The notes beneath the pieces are model-generated. The model ran no database searches. It was not told where the DNA came from and was given only the letters and a program-made list of their open reading frames with translations. DNA of 13,250 nt, taken from JBBRSC01 sp038245795. Its GTDB lineage: Bacteria; Actinomycetota; Acidimicrobiia; Acidimicrobiales; Microtrichaceae. The translations under genes and the position numbers were made by a program. The stretch covers positions 1 through 13,250 of the forward strand of contig JBBRSC010000077.1 of the NCBI GenBank assembly GCA_038245795.1, given 5' to 3'. Below, one piece after another: positions 6,511 to 13,155 of the stretch; the first letter of the stretch is position 1, and each line of letters starts with the position of its first letter.

Positions 6511-7502
6511 CCGTGGAACTCGCCGATTGGGCGTCCGCCGAGCAAGGCGAGGACACGCCGCGTTCGATCCATCAGGAATTGCTGCCAGCAGATCGCCTCT
6601 ACCAACGGATCACCCGAGGCGCGGGCAGCCTGTCGTTGTTTCTGATTTCAGCAATCGGGCTCTTCCTGCTCGTGAAGAGCTGGGACGCGATATCGACCGG
6701 CGGAACGAAGCTGCTCACCGACAGGAATTGGGCCCCCATGGCGCCCGTCAAGGAACTCGGTGTCGCGTCGCTGCTCTTCGGCACCATCCTCGTCGCCGTG
6801 GTCGGCCTCATCGTTGCGGTGCCAGTGAGCATTGGTGCGGCTCTGTTCCTCACCGAGATCGTGCCGAGGAGAGCCAAGGGGCTCTTCGTCTCACTCGTCG
6901 ACCTGCTCGCTGCCGTGCCGAGTCTGTTGTTCGGCCTGTGGGGTGTGTACTTCATGGCGCCCCGGGTGATCGGGCTCTCGGGCTTTCTCAACAAACATGT
7001 GAGCTGGGTGCCCTTCTTCGGGGGGAAGCAATCCCAGTTCGAGGCGTCGGTGTTCATTGCTGGGCTGATCATCGCTCTGATGGTCATTCCCATCTGCACC
7101 TCGATCATGCGCGAGGTCTTCGCCCAGGCCCCGCCCGCTGAACGCGAAGCGGCCCTCGCGCTTGGTGGCACACGGTGGGGCATGATCCGAACGGTCGTGC
7201 TGCCCTTCGGCCGTGGTGGCATCATCGGCGGCACCATGCTCGGCCTTGGTCGAGCGCTCGGTGAGACGATCGCGGTGGCGTTGATCCTGGGCAACGTGAG
7301 TCCTGCGACGTGGCGAATTCTCGGTGGAGGCGGATCGACGGTCTCCTCGGCGATCGCCCTGACGTTCCCTGACTCTGACGAGTTCGGGATCTCAGCGTTG
7401 ATGGCGGCCGGCGTGGCGCTGTTCATCCTTACGCTCGTCGTGAATCTTGTGGCATCCGCGATTGTGTCTCGATCGCGATCTGGTCAGGGAGTCGAACTGT
7501 GA
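6507..7502 (+). CDS. pstC: Phosphate ABC transporter permease PstC
   Basis: PstC is one of two membrane subunits of the Pst phosphate importer; with PstA it forms the channel driven by the PstB ATPase. The 331 residues include a soluble N-terminus (1-36), a first membrane helix at about 41-57, a large loop (TDRNWAP, typical of PstC), then the five-helix BPD_transp_1 core. The EAA loop that contacts the ATPase is EREAALALGGTRWGMIRTVVLP (about 212-233), followed by GLGRALGETIAVALI (246-260), both strongly PstC-like. Length is close to that of known PstC proteins. ATG 6507 has GAGGGGA 4-6 bases upstream. The stop overlaps the pstA start (GTGA). No ATPase gene lies in the window, so PstB must be encoded elsewhere. 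Confidence 0.94.
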   Translation: MTVELADWASAEQGEDTPRSIHQELLPADRLYQRITRGAGSLSLFLISAIGLFLLVKSWDAISTGGTKLLTDRNWAPMAPVKELGVASLLFGTILVAVVGLIVAVPVSIGAALFLTEIVPRRAKGLFVSLVDLLAAVPSLLFGLWGVYFMAPRVIGLSGFLNKHVSWVPFFGGKQSQFEASVFIAGLIIALMVIPICTSIMREVFAQAPPAEREAALALGGTRWGMIRTVVLPFGRGGIIGGTMLGLGRALGETIAVALILGNVSPATWRILGGGGSTVSSAIALTFPDSDEFGISALMAAGVALFILTLVVNLVASAIVSRSRSGQGVEL

Positions 7503-8602
7503 GCCTCCTTGATCGTCCCCCCTCGGTGGTGCTCGGTGCCAACCACGAGTCCGACCCGACCGACGACGCGCCGCGCCAGCTGCGACGCATCGAGCGCGAG
7601 GACATTGCCGAACTGCTCGGATCAGCTGTAGCTGCGCTGGCCATCCAGTGGTTGTTGCTGGCTCGTTTGCTCCCCATGGAAGGAGCGCCCGCGGCAGTAC
7701 TGATCTGGTACATCTCCTTCTTGGTCATCTACCGATTCGTGGCCGCCCAACACCACGGCAAGCTCGCTGGAAAGGACCGATTGGCGACCGTGGTGCTGTG
7801 GTCATTCGGCCTGATCGTCATTGGCGCGTTGCTGCTCATCATTGGCTACATCGTGGTCAGAGGTGCCGGGAACCTCCGTCTCAACTTCTTCACCGACACG
7901 CTCAAGACCACGGGACCTTTGGCCCCTGCGACTGAAGGTGGTGGACTGCATTCGATCGTCGGAACCGCCATGCAGGTGGGGATCGGATTGGTGATCGCCG
8001 TACCGTTGGCGCTCATCACCGCCGTCTACCTGTCCGAAGTGGGCGGTCGTCTCGAGCGTCCAGTCCGGTTTGTGATCGACGCCATGTCCGGCATTCCCTC
8101 CATCGTTGCTGGTCTGTTCGTCTTCGTGGTGTGGATCTCGGCGTCGAAGACCGGATACTCCGGATTTGCGGCAGGACTGGCGCTGTCGATCCTCATGCTC
8201 CCGACGATCGCCCGCACCTCGATGGAGATGTTGCGTCTCGTCGCCGACGGCTATCGCGAGGCCGCGCTCGCCCTGGGGGCACCGCGTTGGAGGGTGACGT
8301 GGAACATCGTGATCCCCACCGCGAGATCGGGTCTCGTGACCGCGCTCATCCTGGGGGTGGCCCGAGCCGTTGGCGAAACAGCCCCGTTGCTCCTCACAGC
8401 GTTCGGCGCCTCGGTATTGAACACCAACCCGTTCAGTGGCGCGCAAGACGACCTGCCGCTCTTCATTTACAAACAGGTGCGGCTGTTCAAAGACGCACCC
8501 GTTGACCGAGCGTTCACTGGCGCGTTCGTGTTGCTGGTCTTCGTACTGATTGCGTTCGTGTCCGCCCGTCTGATCGGTGGCCGGGCCCGTGCCCGACGCT
8601 GA
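7499..8602 (+). CDS. pstA: Phosphate ABC transporter permease PstA, N-terminally extended
   Basis: PstA is the partner membrane subunit of PstC. The 367 residues carry the permease core in the second two-thirds: HSIVGTAMQVGIGLVIAVPL, AVYLSEV, AMSGIPSIVAGLFVF, the EAA loop REAALALGAPRWRVTWNIVIP (253-273) and GVARAVGETAPLLLTAFG (286-303). It is about 70-90 residues longer than common PstA proteins. The extra N-terminus is acidic to residue 38 and then has two predicted membrane helices (about 41-58 and 64-81) before the usual first helix (about 97-120). GTG 7499 is chosen because it forms a 4-base overlap with the pstC stop, as between the first two operon genes. The C-terminus is basic (GGRARARR), consistent with a cytoplasmic end. 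Confidence 0.94.
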   Translation: MSLLDRPPSVVLGANHESDPTDDAPRQLRRIEREDIAELLGSAVAALAIQWLLLARLLPMEGAPAAVLIWYISFLVIYRFVAAQHHGKLAGKDRLATVVLWSFGLIVIGALLLIIGYIVVRGAGNLRLNFFTDTLKTTGPLAPATEGGGLHSIVGTAMQVGIGLVIAVPLALITAVYLSEVGGRLERPVRFVIDAMSGIPSIVAGLFVFVVWISASKTGYSGFAAGLALSILMLPTIARTSMEMLRLVADGYREAALALGAPRWRVTWNIVIPTARSGLVTALILGVARAVGETAPLLLTAFGASVLNTNPFSGAQDDLPLFIYKQVRLFKDAPVDRAFTGAFVLLVFVLIAFVSARLIGGRARARR

Positions 8603-8650
8603 TCGACGCCATCTGTTGCCCACCTCCCCGATTGCCCCGAGGACTGTCCG

Positions 8651-10279
8651 ATGATCCAGAAAATCTCCCGCCATCTGCTGGTGATCGTGTTGCTCGTGCC
8701 GGCGTTGCTGTTCGGAGCGGCAACCGGTGCGTCTGCGGCGAGCCCAGTGCTCGGTCAGGGATCGAGCTTTGCGTTCATCGCCATCGATCAGTGGCGAGCT
8801 GACGTTGCTCGCAAACTCGGCCTCGATCTGAACTATTCGTCGACCGGCTCACCGGCGGGCCAACTCGCGTTCAAGAACGGCCAAGCTGATTTCGCCAGTT
8901 CCGATATTCCGTTTCTTCCCGCAAATGTTCCGTCGTTCTCGTACTCCTACCTCCCGATCGTCGCTGGCGGAACGGCGGTCATGTACAACTGCTCTGATGA
9001 TGCCGGCCAGCCCATCACGACGATGAAGTTGTCAGCTCGTCTGATCGCCAGGATGTTCATGCAGCCGGGCCTCATGTACGCCAACGATCCCGAGATCATT
9101 GCGGAGAACCCGTCGCTGGCCAATCGACTCCCCAACAAGGAACTGAGGCGAGTTGCCCGAAGCACACCCGCCGGTACCACCGCCGTCTTCTTCACCTACC
9201 TCGCCCAGTCGGCACCCGACCTGTGGGCGAACTTCAAGAAGACCGAAGAGGTCTTCTCGAATCCGTCAGGCGAGTTCATCACCACCTACTCGAACAATTT
9301 CCAGAACAGCCCGCTGACGAAGGGATGGGAGTTCAAGGGCGGTTCAGATTCGCTGGCCGACACCGTCACGGCTCAGGGTGGCCAAGCGAGGGTCAATTGT
9401 TTCATCGGCTACGCCGAGGCCGCCTACGCAGTGCAAAAGAAGCTGCCGGTCGCGTACGTCAAAAACACCGCAGGCAACTACGTGCTCCCGACCGCTCGTG
9501 CGGTGGCGGTGGCGCTGCTGGCGGCAACCCGCTCGCCCGACGGCACCCAGAACCTGTCGAGGGTTGCTGACAACCCAGATCCGCAGGCGTACCCGATCTC
9601 GTCGTACAACTACCTGATCGTCAACACATCTGCGCAGAGCGACAAGGGCAAGAACGACACGATCGGGCAGTACACCATCTACAGCATTACCGAGGGTCAA
9701 CGACTGTCGGCCGATCTTGGCTACTCGCCTCTGCCCCCCAACTTGGTCCAGCAAGGGTTGGACGCCGTCGGCACCGTGCCGGGGGCCCCGGTTCCGCCAC
9801 CGTTGGGTGAGTGGGGCAAGTACTACCTGCAACTCGGAGTTCAAGCGGCAGTTGGCGCCGACAAGGCGACGGCGGCAGCGAAAAAGTCGGCCGCGGCCAA
9901 AGCTGCGGCCGCGGCTGGTGGGTCCGGTACCGCTGCAGGCACCAAGAACGGATCCAAGAAGTCCGGCCCGACGGCGGGCGGCGGGTCTGCTGGTGCGGGA
10001 GGCAGCGCGACGGCCGCAGATGGCACCCCGATCGATCCTGCGGCAGCCGCAGCTGATGGTTCCAGCACTGCGGCGGATGGATCTCTCGCGCCCGACGGCT
10101 CAACATCAGGCCAGATCACCAATTCCTCGAATCAGCTCCAACCCGACGATCCGCAGCTCGTCGCGATTGCTCAGCCGGCACCGATCAGTCGCCTGCCCTT
10201 CGGTTTGGCGATGCTGGTCCTGGTGTTCGTGCCACCGGCGGTGTTGGCGTTCAGTCGCCGCAAGAAGGCGACCACCTGA
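8651..10279 (+). CDS. pstS: Phosphate-binding protein PstS, C-terminally membrane-anchored
   Basis: This is the substrate-capture subunit of the importer, 542 residues long. It has a signal peptide (about 1-30, ending in ASA) without a lipobox Cys, a PstS fold (about 31-375), an Ala/Lys then Gly/Ser/Asp-rich stalk (about 400-500), a membrane helix (about 515-534) and an RRKK tail. Ligand-site segments align with E. coli PstS: GSSF (37-40) for the GATF loop, STGSPAG (64-70), DFASSD (80-85, Asp85 matching Asp56) and RSTPAGTT (170-177) for RADGSGT. In the last, Ala174 replaces the phosphate-contacting Ser. Most actinobacterial PstS proteins are lipoproteins; here a C-terminal helix appears to do the anchoring, as in the first gene of the operon. 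The gene starts 48 bases after pstA with GAGGA about 8 bases before ATG 8651 and ends the operon. Confidence 0.88.
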   Translation: MIQKISRHLLVIVLLVPALLFGAATGASAASPVLGQGSSFAFIAIDQWRADVARKLGLDLNYSSTGSPAGQLAFKNGQADFASSDIPFLPANVPSFSYSYLPIVAGGTAVMYNCSDDAGQPITTMKLSARLIARMFMQPGLMYANDPEIIAENPSLANRLPNKELRRVARSTPAGTTAVFFTYLAQSAPDLWANFKKTEEVFSNPSGEFITTYSNNFQNSPLTKGWEFKGGSDSLADTVTAQGGQARVNCFIGYAEAAYAVQKKLPVAYVKNTAGNYVLPTARAVAVALLAATRSPDGTQNLSRVADNPDPQAYPISSYNYLIVNTSAQSDKGKNDTIGQYTIYSITEGQRLSADLGYSPLPPNLVQQGLDAVGTVPGAPVPPPLGEWGKYYLQLGVQAAVGADKATAAAKKSAAAKAAAAAGGSGTAAGTKNGSKKSGPTAGGGSAGAGGSATAADGTPIDPAAAAADGSSTAADGSLAPDGSTSGQITNSSNQLQPDDPQLVAIAQPAPISRLPFGLAMLVLVFVPPAVLAFSRRKKATT

Positions 10280-10312
10280 ACGAACCCGCTGGGTTGCGGA
10301 CGCCGGAACTCC
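10280..10312. other. 33-bp gap between convergent genes
   Basis: The stops of pstS (+) and the sulfatase (-) are 33 bases apart. The gap contains AACCC-GCT-GGGTT (10283-10295), a 5-bp stem with no T-run on either strand. This is a weak candidate for a shared terminator and is not called as one. Confidence 0.4.
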
Positions 10313-11737
10313 TCAGCGACGACCGCGTTGCCGATTCCGTCCGAAGAGTGCCCTGACCGCCTCATCTGAGGAACGTGCGAGTTCACCGCCGTCGAGCATC
10401 CCGAGTCGATCACCCGACGCTGAGAGCTCGGCGATGACGGCGCGACGTGACGCGACAAGTTCTGGGTGGTCGGGTTCGGCGATGGCGAGGTTGTTGGTCT
10501 CGTCGGGGTCTGCGGTCAGATCGAAGAGTCGCTCGCGCCCACCCGCGACCGAATACGACCATCTCCATCGAGATGTGAGCCGTGAAACGACGCCCGACGC
10601 CGCGGCCGAATACGTGCCGGTCAGACCCGATGGCACAGGTGGCTCGGTGGCGCTCAGGAGGTCGCGGCCCGGCAGGTGCGCAGGGATGGGACATCCTGCA
10701 GCCGTCAGGATCGTCGGGGCGAGATCGCGTTGGCTGGCGATCAGATCTGCGGTGGGCTCGGATGAGGCCCGTGTGAGGTCGCGGATGATGAGCGGGATCT
10801 CACATGAGCCGCGGAGATATGACCGCTTGCCCCACAGACCATGGTCGCCCAGGAGTTCGCCGTGATCCGACAGAACGACGATGACCGTTCGCTCGGCCAG
10901 GCCAAGTGAGTCGACGGCGTCGAGGATGCGACCAATCTGGACATCGACCTGGGTGACCGACCCGAGATAGTGAGCGCGGAGGGTCTGAGTGAGCGCCGGG
11001 CCGGTCTCCTCTCGCCACTTCATGAATCGCTGAGCGACCTCCACTGGGAACGGGTCGAGTTCACCACCGGCATCGATGGCGGGAGGCACGATTTCGGGGT
11101 CGTACAGGCGGGCGAACGGCACCGTGGGATCGAATGGGGGATGAGGTTTAAGGAACCCCACCATGCCGAGAAACGGCTCGTTGGTCGGGGATGACTCCTC
11201 GAGCAGGGCAATCGTCCGGTCACCCGTCCATGTCGTGATGTGATGTGAGTCGGGCAGTTGTGACGGCTGGGGAATGTAGTAGCTGTCGGATCGGACCCCC
11301 CACGGCTCATCGACCCAGCCGAACCCGTGCTCGTCGAGGAAATCGAGGTAGTCATCGTCCTGGGTTGCCTTTGGCTCACCGAGGACAAGTCGATCGAACC
11401 CGTGATCAGCTCGGTGCGGACGAAAGTGTTGTTTGCCGATCGCCCACGTCCGGTACCCGACGTCGCGGAGTGCGCGAGGAAAGGTCCACTCGCCCGGCCG
11501 AAGCGCTGTTGAATTGCTGTGAACTCCGCTGAGGTGGGGTGGGAGACCGGTGAGAATCGTTGCTCGGGCGGGCACACATTCGGGAGATTCGCACACTGCG
11601 CCCGTGAAATGGACACCCGAGGAGGCCAAGCGGTCGAGGTGCGGGGTGTTGATTCCCGTCCAGCCGACCGAACCGAGCGAATCGCTTCGTTGCTGGTCGG
11701 TGAGAATCACAAGAACGTTGGGACGGGCCGCCATCAT
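10313..11737 (-). CDS. Type I (formylglycine) sulfatase
   Basis: This enzyme hydrolyses sulfate esters; the family includes arylsulfatases, choline sulfatases and glycan sulfatases. The 474 residues begin with RPNVLVILTDQQRSDSLG, supplying metal ligands Asp14 and Gln15. The maturation motif C54-V-P-A-R58 with ATILTG fits the CxPxR rule, so Cys54 should be oxidised to formylglycine by an FGE-type enzyme not found in the window. Further family motifs are IGKQHF (Lys102), FLKPHPPFDP (195-204) and LSDHGELLGDHGLWGK (289-304, with metal ligands Asp291 and His292). No signal peptide is seen, so the protein is predicted to be cytosolic, which suggests a small imported or internal sulfate ester. Its ATG overlaps the stop of the sulfotransferase gene (ATGA), so the two are translationally coupled. 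The substrate cannot be deduced. Confidence 0.93.
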   Translation of the reverse strand: MMAARPNVLVILTDQQRSDSLGSVGWTGINTPHLDRLASSGVHFTGAVCESPECVPARATILTGLPPHLSGVHSNSTALRPGEWTFPRALRDVGYRTWAIGKQHFRPHRADHGFDRLVLGEPKATQDDDYLDFLDEHGFGWVDEPWGVRSDSYYIPQPSQLPDSHHITTWTGDRTIALLEESSPTNEPFLGMVGFLKPHPPFDPTVPFARLYDPEIVPPAIDAGGELDPFPVEVAQRFMKWREETGPALTQTLRAHYLGSVTQVDVQIGRILDAVDSLGLAERTVIVVLSDHGELLGDHGLWGKRSYLRGSCEIPLIIRDLTRASSEPTADLIASQRDLAPTILTAAGCPIPAHLPGRDLLSATEPPVPSGLTGTYSAAASGVVSRLTSRWRWSYSVAGGRERLFDLTADPDETNNLAIAEPDHPELVASRRAVIAELSASGDRLGMLDGGELARSSDEAVRALFGRNRQRGRR

Positions 11738-12579
11738 GGGATCTGATTTCCCGCCGAATCGAGGTTCAACGCAAACTCGACGTCGCGCTCATCGAGGTCG
11801 CCGATGTCCTGTCCGCGCCAGCGCCCGGCCGACGCCGGCAGTGAGATCGGCTCGACGATTGCGTCCAGATCATGGCTCTCGACTTCCTCTAGTCCGGAGA
11901 AGCAGAACAACGATTCGACGCCACTCCGAGGATCCCCGCACAACGTGTCGTAGTTGACGAGCAGCACACGCCCATCGAATCGGCGGGCGAGTTCCAGTGC
12001 AGCCTGGGTCGCGTGGCGCCAGTACCGAAGGTGATATCTCGGCGACTTCTCGTAGGGGTCACCCAACAGGATCGGGCCCCACAACTGTGCCTGCTTCTGG
12101 TTGTCGGCGTACGCCATGTCGAGACCGTTTCTCGTCACGTGCACGTAGCGCAATTCCGGCAGAGCTTCGAGAAACGGACCGGCGAGCACATGTGTGTTCG
12201 GTTCCTTCCACCCCCACGGGCGTGCCCAGGACTGACCGACCCCCGAGAGGAACGTATCTGCCCTCGCGTTCAGCCACTCGGCGCTGTGTTGTGGTCGAGG
12301 AGTGTTCGCCAGAGTCCGAATCCGGCGTTCGATGTCCTCATCGATGGTGAGCGATCCTTGAAGTCTGTCGGTGAAGAACCCCATCCATTCGCGCAACTCA
12401 ACGCGTGTGAGCCTCAGTATCTCGGGCCGCTTGAACAACAGCGTGAACCACAGGTTGTCCTCCGCCCCGTTGAGGTCCTTGCCCATGAAGTATCCGGCGG
12501 CGCGAAGCGATGAGGCAACGACCCGAGTTCCGCTGCCTCCGAGGCCTCCGATGGCGATTGGTGCCGGTCGGTGGTTCAT
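11734..12579 (-). CDS. PAPS-dependent sulfotransferase family protein
   Basis: Sulfotransferases move sulfate from PAPS to a hydroxyl or amine of an acceptor. From ATG 12579 the protein has 281 residues. It opens with the 5'-phosphosulfate loop IAIGGLGGSGTRVVASSLRA (8-27) and later has a 3'-phosphate-binding segment YVHVTRNGLDMAYADNQ (145-161), WGWKEPN (122-128) and VLLVNYDTL (205-213). The spacing fits the Sulfotransfer_1/3 group, though the acceptor is unknown. An upstream in-frame ATG at 12654 would add 25 residues (306 total). The shorter start is preferred because AGGA lies 9 bases before it and the P-loop-like motif is normally close to the N-terminus. The stop overlaps the sulfatase start, forming a two-gene operon that adds and removes sulfate. 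Confidence 0.85.
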   Translation of the reverse strand: MNHRPAPIAIGGLGGSGTRVVASSLRAAGYFMGKDLNGAEDNLWFTLLFKRPEILRLTRVELREWMGFFTDRLQGSLTIDEDIERRIRTLANTPRPQHSAEWLNARADTFLSGVGQSWARPWGWKEPNTHVLAGPFLEALPELRYVHVTRNGLDMAYADNQKQAQLWGPILLGDPYEKSPRYHLRYWRHATQAALELARRFDGRVLLVNYDTLCGDPRSGVESLFCFSGLEEVESHDLDAIVEPISLPASAGRWRGQDIGDLDERDVEFALNLDSAGNQIP

Positions 12580-12691
12580 CGCGCCGCCAATCCTGGCCCG
12601 TCGAGATGAACAGACGATGACATCCAGCTGAGCCGCTGGAGAATCTTTTTCCATGCCATGGCCGCGGGCAGGAGCAGTCCTGCGAATTCAG

Positions 12692-12717
12692 GTTTGGGGG
12701 GAGCGACGGCCGGGTAT
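12692..12717 (+). promoter_or_regulatory. SigB/SigF-type general-stress promoter for the CsbD-like gene
   Basis: GTTT (12692-12695) and GGGTAT (12712-12717) are separated by 16 bases. This matches the GTTT-N(about 12-17)-GGGTAT pattern of Bacillus SigB and actinobacterial SigF/SigB promoters. A start near 12724 would give a leader of about 50 bases before the CsbD-like gene. CsbD was named as a SigB-controlled protein in Bacillus subtilis, so the promoter type and gene product agree. The rest of the divergent gap (12580-12775) shows no other promoter that can be supported. Confidence 0.65.
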
Positions 12718-12775
12718 TGATGTGTTGCTCGACGAACCCCCGAGAGCACATTCCGACTGCGTAAGGAGTCTCACC

Positions 12776-12985
12776 ATGGGTGATCAAATGGACCAGGCAA
12801 AAGGTAAGGCCAAGGAAGCCGTCGGCGACCTGACCGGCAATTCCGAACTCAAGCACGAAGGCCAAGCCGACCGGATCGGTGGCGAGGTCAAGGAAAAGGC
12901 AGGCGACCTCGTGGACAAGGTCATGGACGTCGTTGACGACGTCAAGGACAAGGTCAGCGACGCGCTTCACCGCGACAAGCGCTGA
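12776..12985 (+). CDS. CsbD-like general stress protein
   Basis: The protein has 69 residues and is very hydrophilic, rich in Lys, Asp, Glu, Val and Gly. The N-terminal half (DQAKGKAKEAVGDLTGN, KHEGQADRIGGEVKEKAGD) is the typical CsbD pattern of amphipathic helices. The C-terminal part repeats Val/Asp/Lys heptad-like turns (VDKVMDVVDDVKDKVSDAL). CsbD-like proteins are abundant stress-induced cytosolic proteins of unknown mechanism. ATG 12776 is chosen over upstream codons in the same open frame because AAGGAG (12763-12768) is 7 bases before it. ATG 12788 is a less likely alternative. The gene is monocistronic, with a stress-type promoter upstream and two strong hairpins downstream. Confidence 0.92.
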   Translation: MGDQMDQAKGKAKEAVGDLTGNSELKHEGQADRIGGEVKEKAGDLVDKVMDVVDDVKDKVSDALHRDKR

Positions 12986-13004
12986 TCCCACATCCTCCCC
13001 TTTT

Positions 13005-13035
13005 CGGCCCCGTGATCATGGAGATCACGGGGCCG
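13005..13035. terminator. Perfect 13-bp hairpin after the CsbD-like gene
   Basis: CGGCCCCGTGATC (13005-13017) pairs fully with GATCACGGGGCCG (13023-13035) around a 5-base loop, 20 bases after the CsbD stop. It is preceded by TTTT on the + strand, which gives an A-run before the stem for + transcripts but a U-run after the stem for transcripts from the opposite strand. It could serve convergent genes, and for the + strand it would be a T-less terminator as often seen in high-GC actinobacteria. Confidence 0.65.
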
Positions 13036-13056
13036 AATCGCGTGACCGGACGCGAA

Positions 13057-13086
13057 ACGGCTCCGGTGCCGAAGCACCGGAGCCGT
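13057..13086. terminator. Second perfect 13-bp hairpin, CGAA loop
   Basis: ACGGCTCCGGTGC (13057-13069) pairs fully with GCACCGGAGCCGT (13074-13086) around CGAA. It lies 21 bases after the first hairpin, and neither side has a T-run. Together they look like a tandem terminator between convergent genes, although a transcript-stabilising or protein-binding role is also possible. Confidence 0.55.
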
Positions 13087-13118
13087 CCCTGGCGGGTGAT
13101 CTCACGATCACACCTTGG

Positions 13119-13155
13119 TGGCCCTGATCGAAACGGGGGGATCCGATCAGGACCA
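13119..13155. repeat. Imperfect inverted repeat next to a possible - strand stop
   Basis: CCTGATCG (13123-13130) pairs with CGATCAGG (13144-13151) across a 13-base loop. A C-A mismatch and three further pairs (TGG/CCA) extend the stem to 12 positions. A smaller GTGATC/GATCAC stem lies just before it at 13096-13111. The possible - strand stop at 13147-13149 falls within the right arm, so this may be part of the same convergent terminator zone. Confidence 0.4.

Noticed and set aside
10283..10295. AACCC-GCT-GGGTT hairpin as the terminator of the pst operon
   Set aside because: The stem is only 5 bp with a 3-base loop and no T-run, which is expected by chance in GC-rich DNA.
9717..10865. 382-codon + strand open frame spanning pstS and the sulfatase
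   Set aside because: It crosses two genes with clear family motifs in other frames and has a low-complexity Arg/Ser/Pro composition.
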